The notes beneath the pieces were generated by a model. It was given only the letters and a program-made list of their open reading frames with translations, did not search any database and was not told where the DNA came from. Positions 33,821 through 39,814 of a stretch of DNA of 39,814 bases are shown piece after piece (the stretch's first letter is position 1; every line of letters begins with the position of its first letter). Origin of the DNA: Acidaminococcaceae bacterium. GTDB taxonomy: Bacteria; Bacillota; Negativicutes; Acidaminococcales; Acidaminococcaceae. Made by a program: the position numbers and the translations under genes. The DNA lies in the NCBI GenBank assembly GCA_022653215.1, contig JALCSJ010000002.1:1-39814 (forward strand), in the 5' to 3' direction.

Positions 33821-35182
33821 TCACTCCTTAAAAATGATTCGCAAAGCTTCTTCTACTGTTCCAACTTGAGAAACACCTTTAAGGTCATAACTTTCCTTTT
33901 TTAGACTGTTTTGGGGAACAATAAATTTACTAAAGCCCAATTTTGCTGCTTCCTTAATCCGCCGCTCTACCGCACTTACTGGCCTCATTTCCCCCGTTAA
34001 ACCAACTTCCCCGAGACAAAGACATCCCAGTGGTAAAGCTACATTGCGAAAACTTGATACTAATGCCGCAACTATAGCCAAATCCGCTGCGGGTTCACTA
34101 ACCTTTATGCCCCCTACGGCACATACATAGGCATCTTGCATACCGAAATTCATTCCTACTCTTTTTTCCAATACTGCCAGGAACATGTTAATCCGGTTAA
34201 AATCAATGCCTACTGCTGTCCTTCTGGGAAGGCCAAAAGGCGTTCTTGATACAAGTGCCTGAATTTCTGTAAGAATAGGTCTATTGCCTTCCATGACTGC
34301 TGTAATAGCTGAGCCCGGTACTACATTTTCCTTTTTGTCCAGAAAAAGCCCTGAAGGATTGATGATTTCCTTAAGTCCTGCTTCTTCCATGGAAAAAATA
34401 CCGCTTTCTTCAGTGGAACCAAAACGATTTTTAATAGCTCTCAATACTCTGAAAGCATATGACCTTTCTCCTTCGAATTGGAGTACCACATCAACCATAT
34501 GCTCCAAAAGACGCGGTCCGGCAATATTACCGTCTTTAGTAACATGACCAATAATAATTACAGCAATATTAGTTTCCTTGGCAAAGCGCAAAAGCTCTGC
34601 AGTACATTCTCTCACCTGGCCTACACTGCCCGCAGCTGTTTCCAGACGGTTAGTATACATTGTTTGGATAGAGTCTATAACTAACAGCCGTGGTTTAAGG
34701 TTCTTGGCCTGCAGCAAAATCCCCGTAAGTTCTGTAGCTGTCATAATCAGAAGATTATCAGAAGCTTCACCCAAACGCTCTGCGCGCATAGCAGTCTGAG
34801 CCTCAGATTCTTCTCCCGACACATACAAAACTTTTTCTCCGGTTCCTGCTACTTTCATACCAACATCCAAAGCAATAGTTGATTTGCCGATTCCCGGAGC
34901 TCCTGCCAGCAAAATTAAAGAGCCCGGAACTATACCGCCTCCCAGGACTCTGTCAAATTCACCAATATGGGTAGCAATTCTTTTAACTTTTGTTTTAGTG
35001 ACTTTAGAAATTGTAGTTGGCACAGCCTTTTCCCCTGTATCAAGAAAAGTTCGGCTGTTGGCCGGAACTATCGGTTCTTCCACAAAAGAATCCCAAGTAC
35101 CGCATTCCGGGCATTTACCCAGCCATTTAGGTGTTGCATAGCCACATTGCTGACAGACAAATTGTATTCTGTTTTTGGCCAC
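33821..35182 (-). CDS. radA: DNA repair / recombination protein RadA
   Basis: 453 residues. An N-terminal zinc finger CQQCGYATPKWLGKCPECG is followed by a RecA-like ATPase with Walker A GAPGIGKST and the RadA-specific IKNRFGS motif, and a Lon-protease-like C-terminal domain. RadA extends heteroduplex by branch migration during recombination. The ORF track starts at GTG 35197, but that lies within the GTGGAGG ribosome site; GTG 35182, 8 nt after it, gives the usual start MAKNRIQFVCQQCG. The reading frame overlaps the ctsR stop region closely, so coupling with ctsR is likely. Confidence 0.96.
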   Translation of the reverse strand: MAKNRIQFVCQQCGYATPKWLGKCPECGTWDSFVEEPIVPANSRTFLDTGEKAVPTTISKVTKTKVKRIATHIGEFDRVLGGGIVPGSLILLAGAPGIGKSTIALDVGMKVAGTGEKVLYVSGEESEAQTAMRAERLGEASDNLLIMTATELTGILLQAKNLKPRLLVIDSIQTMYTNRLETAAGSVGQVRECTAELLRFAKETNIAVIIIGHVTKDGNIAGPRLLEHMVDVVLQFEGERSYAFRVLRAIKNRFGSTEESGIFSMEEAGLKEIINPSGLFLDKKENVVPGSAITAVMEGNRPILTEIQALVSRTPFGLPRRTAVGIDFNRINMFLAVLEKRVGMNFGMQDAYVCAVGGIKVSEPAADLAIVAALVSSFRNVALPLGCLCLGEVGLTGEMRPVSAVERRIKEAAKLGFSKFIVPQNSLKKESYDLKGVSQVGTVEEALRIIFKE

Positions 35183-35183
35183 T

Positions 35184-35615
35184 TTATTTGCCTCCACTCA
35201 TTTTGCTATAGGCTTTTTTTACCATAGTCAGTTTGTCTTCTTCCGAAACCTGATCGCCGAATACATTTAAGAAATAATTAAATACAGCAGCCTCCCGGTC
35301 TGTCAGCATGCTATTAGCTTCCATGGCATGAACCAGCTCTCCGGCTGTTAAATTAGTTATTGTAGTACTGTTCAAAGTAGCTCTTGGCACATTATGAAGC
35401 CTGATAATGCGGATAAATCCCCCATTACCCCGCCGAGATTCCACTTCATAGCCCTTTTCAGGTGTAAACCTAGTAGTCAATGTATAAGTTATTTGAGAAG
35501 GGGCACAGCTTAATTTTTCAGCCAGCTGGCTTCTTTTTACATTAATTGAATCTGTATCATCACCAAATAATTCACTAATAATAAATTTTTCTATATCATC
35601 TGCAATATTACGCAT
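35184..35615 (-). CDS. ctsR: Class III stress-gene repressor CtsR
   Basis: 143 residues. MRNIADDIEKFIISELFG, the winged HTH (RSQLAEKLSCAPSQITYTLTTRFTPEKGYEVESRRGNGGFIRI) and a helical C-terminal domain match CtsR throughout. CtsR represses clp and related heat-shock genes and in Bacillus responds to heat through the glycine loop RGGGGYIRI; here the loop reads RGNGGFIRI, one Gly replaced by Asn. The ORF track starts 17 codons early; AAGGAGG 7 nt ahead of the ATG at 35615 decides. mcsA, mcsB and clpC, which normally follow, are absent and radA is next. Confidence 0.96.
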   Translation of the reverse strand: MRNIADDIEKFIISELFGDDTDSINVKRSQLAEKLSCAPSQITYTLTTRFTPEKGYEVESRRGNGGFIRIIRLHNVPRATLNSTTITNLTAGELVHAMEANSMLTDREAAVFNYFLNVFGDQVSEEDKLTMVKKAYSKMSGGK

Positions 35616-35637
35616 AATAAAACCTCCTTGCTCTTCT

Positions 35638-35666
35638 ATTATATTTGACTTTTTGACTTTTGGCAA
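35638..35666 (-). promoter_or_regulatory. ctsR promoter with CtsR-like half-sites in the spacer
   Basis: Minus strand TTGCCA (35666-35661), exactly 17 bp, TATAAT (35643-35638). The spacer is AAAGTCAAAAAGTCAAA, i.e. two GTCAAA half-sites of the CtsR heptad (RGTCAAA), so autorepression is likely. The half-sites are 2 nt apart, closer than the published RGTCAAANANRGTCAAA layout. Confidence 0.72.
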
Positions 35667-35728
35667 GGGTAAATATCATAAACTGCTGGATAATTTGCCA
35701 GTCTGTACTTAAAATTTGGGATACAAAA
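35667..35728. other. Non-coding gap between the ctsR promoter and tRNA cluster 2
   Basis: AT-rich, no ORF or RNA signal that I can support; it separates the ctsR promoter from the palindromic terminator at 35729-35771. Confidence 0.4.
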
Positions 35729-35771
35729 AGAGCTGTGACATAATGATAAATAATCATTGTGTTACAGCTCT
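35729..35771 (-). terminator. Terminator of tRNA cluster 2 (palindromic repeat copy B)
   Basis: GAGCTGTGACATAATGAT (35730-35747) pairs with ATCATTGTGTTACAGCTC (35753-35770) apart from G-U pairs, with a T run on the minus strand (CTCTTTTTG). It is a near copy of the hairpin at 11058-11100. Confidence 0.82.
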
Positions 35772-35780
35772 GACATTTTG

Positions 35781-35855
35781 TGGCAGGAGTACTAGGACTT
35801 GAACCCAGATCTACGGTTTTGGAGACCGCTGCTCTACCAATTGAACTATACTCCT
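35781..35855 (-). tRNA. tRNA-Trp (CCA)
   Basis: 75 nt with encoded CCA end; anticodon loop CTCCAAA in GGTCTCCAAAACC; acceptor AGGAGTA/TACTCCT. Confidence 0.95.
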
Positions 35856-35856
35856 A

Positions 35857-35931
35857 TGGAGCGGAAAACGAGACTCGAACTCGCGACCCCAACCTTGGCA
35901 AGGTTGTGCTCTACCACTGAGCTATTTCCGC
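35857..35931 (-). tRNA. tRNA-Gly (GCC), copy 2
   Basis: 75 nt, identical in every base to the copy at 25606-25680. Between tRNA-Asp and tRNA-Trp, with only 1 and 3 nt spacers. Confidence 0.95.
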
Positions 35932-35934
35932 ACT

Positions 35935-36012
35935 TGGCGACCCAGGACGGACTTGAACCGACGATCTCCGCCGTGACAGGGCGGCATTCTAAACCAACTG
36001 AACTACTGGGCC
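35935..36012 (-). tRNA. tRNA-Asp (GTC), copy 2
   Basis: 78 nt, identical to the copy at 25767-25844. First gene of the three-tRNA cluster. Confidence 0.95.
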
Positions 36013-36037
36013 ACTTCTTGTAGTCTGACAGTTGTAT

Positions 36038-36066
36038 ATATTATCATAAAATCAACTTTCTGGCAA
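36038..36066 (-). promoter_or_regulatory. Promoter of tRNA cluster 2
   Basis: Minus strand TTGCCA (36066-36061), 17 bp, TAATAT (36043-36038) with TG at the extended -10 position. No terminator is visible between pheT and this promoter, so some read-through from pheST is possible. Confidence 0.65.
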
Positions 36067-36107
36067 GTGATTTTTCTCTGTTCTGTGATTTTTCTCTGTT
36101 TATGTCT

Positions 36108-38543
36108 TTAATCTCTGAGCTTTGCTTTAAAAGCACTCTCTACATCTGCCAAAACTTTTTTAATAATAGCATCAACATCGGCATCCACAAGAGTCTTAGC
36201 CTTGTCCTGGAAGGTCAGGTTAAAAGCCATGGACTTACAGCCATCTGTTACCTGTTTGCCTTTATAAACATCAAAAAGTTTGATGTTGGTCAAAAGTTTA
36301 CCGGCATTTTTACGGAGCACAGTCTCCAAATCTGCTTCCGGAGTATCCTCAGGAACAACTACGGCAATATCCCGGGAAGAACTTGGGAACTGAGGAACCG
36401 ATTTATATTGGGGCACAACCAAAGCTTGAGCCAATAAAGGCTCCACTGCTATTTCCATGAGATAAGTTTCCCCTGACAAAGCAAAACTGTTTTGTACTTC
36501 AGGATGAACTTCCCCAAAGTAACCAATTTTCTTGCCGGCATAAATAATATCGCAGCTCTTGCCCGGATGAAGGAAAGGCTCCGTACCCGGCACCAGTTGA
36601 TAATCTTTGGCTGAGACTAAATCCATCAGACCCTCAAAAACACCTTTAACATCAAAGAAATCAACATTGTCTTTGCTGTCATTCCATTGAATAGGCGCAC
36701 GTCTCCCGCTTAAAGCCAGGCACAAAACCGGTTTTTCTTCAGGGAATTCTGTTAACGGCAATTCCTTGGGAACATAAATTCTGCCGATTTCAAAAATATC
36801 TACTCTGTCATTTTGTCTGGCCAGATTATAAGCAACCGTACTTAAAATACTAGGTGCCATGGTTGTACGCATGGTTTTAAATTCATCACTGATCGGGTTC
36901 ATGATATTAATAGCCTTACGTCTAATATCATCAGCGCCTAAATGTAATTTATCGAAATTGTTGGCATGAATAAAGCTATAAGTCATAACTTCATTAAAGC
37001 CTGCTCCTGTTAAATAATCCCGGATTGCATCTTTAACATCTTCGATAGGTTTTTGAGTTCCCTGGGTTATTTCCAGTTTAGGCAAAGTAGAAGGCAATTT
37101 TTCAAAGCCATGCATTCTGGCAATTTCTTCGCTAATATCTGCATCGCATGTTACATCCAGTCTCCAGGTAGGTGCAGTTACCGATAGAGCTCCATCCGGT
37201 GTTTCCGTAACAGCAAAAGCCAGTTTTTTAAGAATAGCAATCATTTCTGCTTTGCTCACATCTGTACCTAAACGGCTATTAATAGCTTCAGCCGTTACTT
37301 TAATAACAACAGGTTTAACCTCTACAGGGTAGTCTTCAACTATGCCGCCCACCGTTTCACAAGCTCCCATTTTTTCCAGCAGATTAGCACATCTGTTCAG
37401 AGCATCATGATTAAGGACAGTATCTACGCCTCTTTCAAACCGTTGAGATGCTTCGCTGCGCAGGCCTAAATCCTTGGATGTATGTCTAATGCTTGGACCG
37501 TTAAAAGTAGCTGATTCCAGCATAACGTTGACCGTATCATAAGTTACTTCTGTAAGTAGTCCACCCATAACACCGCCCAAACCAATAGCTTTTTCCGGAT
37601 CTGCTATTGTAATCATATTATGATTTAAGCTGCGTTCCTGTTCGTCCAAAGTAACAAGCTTTTCCCCATCTCCACCCCGGCGAACTATCCAGGTGTGGTC
37701 GGCAACCTTGTCGTAATCATAGGCATGCATAGGCTGCCCTTCTTCCAGCATAACAAAGTTGGTAACATCTACTACATTGTTAATAGGTCTCATCCCTGCT
37801 GCTCTTAAATGATTCTGCATCCAGACAGGAGAAGGAGCAATTTTAATATTCTTTAAAAGTTTCATGGCAAAACGGCTGCACAAATCCTTGGCTTCGACTT
37901 TAATCGTAGCCATGGTTTTTACATCGCCCCCTGCTTTTTCTTCCACAGTTAAATCAGGCATAGTCATAGGCTTGTCCAAAACTGCCGCTGCTTCTCTTGC
38001 TAAACCCAACATATTAAAGCAATCTCCGCGGTTAGCTGTTAAATCAATATCCAGTACTACATCATCCAGTCCCAGTACCGGTTTAATATCAACACCAATA
38101 GGTGTATCCGGGGGAAGAATATAAATACCGTTTCTTTGTTCCGGCAAAAGCAGTTTAGCATCAATACCCAATTCTTCTGCACTGCACAACATACCGAAAG
38201 AATCTAAACCACGCATTTTTGCTTTTTTCAATTTCATGCCGTTAGGCAGTCTTGAACCTACTACAGCCACCGGAACCATATCATACTGATGAACATTCTG
38301 AGCTCCTGTCAGAATCTGTACCAGGTCTCCTTGTCCAAGATTCATCATGCAAATCCACAGATGGTCAGAATTAGGGTGCCGTTCAATGGTTTCTACTTTA
38401 CCGGTTATAACACCTTCGATGCCTTCTCCCAAATGAATTACTCTCTCTACTTCCAGCCCTACTCCGGTCAGCTTATCAGCCAACACTTCCGGAGTAACAT
38501 TAATATCAACATAATCCTTAAGCCAATTTATAGATGCTAACAT
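36108..38543 (-). CDS. pheT: Phenylalanyl-tRNA synthetase beta subunit
   Basis: 811 residues, full length. An N-terminal EMAP/tRNA-binding domain (VITGKVETIERHPNSDHLWICMMNLG) is followed by the B3/B4 editing region, B5, a catalytic-like core (EEIARMHGFEKLPSTLP and VMTYSFIHANNF) and the C-terminal anticodon-binding FDX-ACB domain (SSRDIAVVVPEDTPEADLETVLRKNAGKLLTNIKLFDVYKGKQV). With PheS it forms the alpha2beta2 enzyme that charges and proofreads tRNA-Phe. AAGGAGG precedes the ATG, 11 nt behind pheS. Under control of the T-box upstream of pheS. Confidence 0.98.
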   Translation of the reverse strand: MLASINWLKDYVDINVTPEVLADKLTGVGLEVERVIHLGEGIEGVITGKVETIERHPNSDHLWICMMNLGQGDLVQILTGAQNVHQYDMVPVAVVGSRLPNGMKLKKAKMRGLDSFGMLCSAEELGIDAKLLLPEQRNGIYILPPDTPIGVDIKPVLGLDDVVLDIDLTANRGDCFNMLGLAREAAAVLDKPMTMPDLTVEEKAGGDVKTMATIKVEAKDLCSRFAMKLLKNIKIAPSPVWMQNHLRAAGMRPINNVVDVTNFVMLEEGQPMHAYDYDKVADHTWIVRRGGDGEKLVTLDEQERSLNHNMITIADPEKAIGLGGVMGGLLTEVTYDTVNVMLESATFNGPSIRHTSKDLGLRSEASQRFERGVDTVLNHDALNRCANLLEKMGACETVGGIVEDYPVEVKPVVIKVTAEAINSRLGTDVSKAEMIAILKKLAFAVTETPDGALSVTAPTWRLDVTCDADISEEIARMHGFEKLPSTLPKLEITQGTQKPIEDVKDAIRDYLTGAGFNEVMTYSFIHANNFDKLHLGADDIRRKAINIMNPISDEFKTMRTTMAPSILSTVAYNLARQNDRVDIFEIGRIYVPKELPLTEFPEEKPVLCLALSGRRAPIQWNDSKDNVDFFDVKGVFEGLMDLVSAKDYQLVPGTEPFLHPGKSCDIIYAGKKIGYFGEVHPEVQNSFALSGETYLMEIAVEPLLAQALVVPQYKSVPQFPSSSRDIAVVVPEDTPEADLETVLRKNAGKLLTNIKLFDVYKGKQVTDGCKSMAFNLTFQDKAKTLVDADVDAIIKKVLADVESAFKAKLRD

Positions 38544-38554
38544 AATTTTCCTCC

Positions 38555-39583
<1,029 letters not shown>

Positions 39584-39603
39584 TTACGCCTCCTAAAAAA
39601 AAT

Positions 39604-39810
39604 AAAACCTCCGACCCCTGACAAGGGGCGAAAGTTTCGCGGTACCACCCTATTTTATACTTTTTGGCTATAACGCAGCCAACGCCGTGCCTACTAATAG
39701 TTCAGCACAGTTACTCCAAAGTGAACTTCCTCTATAATTAATGCAACGGTTCTCATCTCTTCCGTTTTTCTGTAGCGTTTTTTATAAAGTACTCTCTTTT
39801 TCATCGCAAC
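39604..39810 (-). promoter_or_regulatory. Phe T-box riboswitch leader of pheST
   Basis: Minus strand carries the T-box GGGTGGTACCGCG (39650-39638) followed by a terminator stem (CGCCCC-TTGTC-GGGG region, 39637-39605) and a T run (TTTTATTTTTTTT). Upstream, GGAAGTTCACTTT holds a TTC (39725-39723) in the position of a Phe specifier codon within the stem I loop. Uncharged tRNA-Phe would pair at TTC and at the T-box to permit read-through. The stem I start and promoter are at or beyond the window edge, so the right boundary is approximate. Confidence 0.9.
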
Positions 39811-39814
39811 TTTT

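Noticed and set aside
36102-36437. Plus-strand ORF of 111 aa
   Set aside because: Antisense of the pheT 3' end.

Overview
The window looks like a piece of a low-GC Gram-positive (Bacillota) chromosome. Support comes from strong AGGAGG-type ribosome binding sites, sigma-A type TTGACA/TATAAT promoters, a T-box leader on pheST, a CtsR repressor, CdaA/CdaR, Mini-III RNase, a CarD-like factor, a PIN/TRAM membrane protein and ThyX. The mixture would fit the Negativicutes (Acidaminococcaceae-like), but that placement is an inference from gene content and not a database result. Almost everything is housekeeping. I see no prophage, transposase, CRISPR array or clear genomic island.

Layout. (1) 1-1421: the 5' part of methionine aminopeptidase (map, minus strand) diverges from a DUF368/PopT polyprenyl-phosphate transporter; a 13-bp inverted repeat carries a -10 box on each strand. 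(2) 1493-4406: a ferrous-iron uptake operon feoA-feoA-feoB plus a 50-residue FeoB-associated Cys-rich membrane protein that is absent from the ORF track. (3) 9552-4512, minus: cdaA, cdaR, a COG2509-type FAD oxidoreductase and a CBS/DRTGG-containing Mn-dependent pyrophosphatase, apparently one transcription unit around c-di-AMP synthesis. (4) 9749-11002: an M20 amidohydrolase. (5) 16869-11105, minus: argBDFGH, with two adjacent 18-bp ARG-box-like operators covering the -35 and -10 of the argB promoter. (6) 17176-22229: a monofunctional GT51 glycosyltransferase (plus), then pgi, the rplM-rpsI operon with a roughly 100-nt leader, a ROK kinase and an AqpZ-type aquaporin (minus). (7) 22336-25353, minus: a first GluRS and a DEAD-box helicase with a basic repetitive tail. 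(8) 25421-25844, minus: tRNA Asp-Phe-Gly-Cys-Leu. (9) 35615-25932, minus: ctsR-radA, carD, then PIN/TRAM-ispDF-gltX-cysS-mrnC-thyX-hypothetical. This resembles the Bacillus ctsR-to-mrnC locus but lacks mcsA, mcsB, clpC and disA. (10) 36012-35781, minus: tRNA Asp-Gly-Trp, whose Asp and Gly genes are identical to those of cluster 8. (11) 39580-36108, minus: pheST preceded by a Phe T-box leader that reaches the window edge.

How the parts work together. The Feo unit imports Fe2+. CdaA/CdaR make and control c-di-AMP, while the neighbouring pyrophosphatase can remove the pyrophosphate released by that reaction. argBDFGH covers acetylglutamate phosphorylation, aminotransfer and the ornithine-to-arginine steps; argC, argJ and a classical argA/argE are not here. 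The ctsR-to-thyX block and pheST supply aminoacyl-tRNA synthetases, isoprenoid precursors, 23S rRNA processing and dTMP. The most interesting non-coding signals are the ARG-box pair, CtsR half-sites filling the ctsR promoter spacer, a palindromic element present twice with a compensatory base change, and several operator-like inverted repeats. I did not find a wholly new system; the best candidates for follow-up are the CBS-pyrophosphatase in the c-di-AMP operon, the reduced ctsR locus, and the paired palindromic element.
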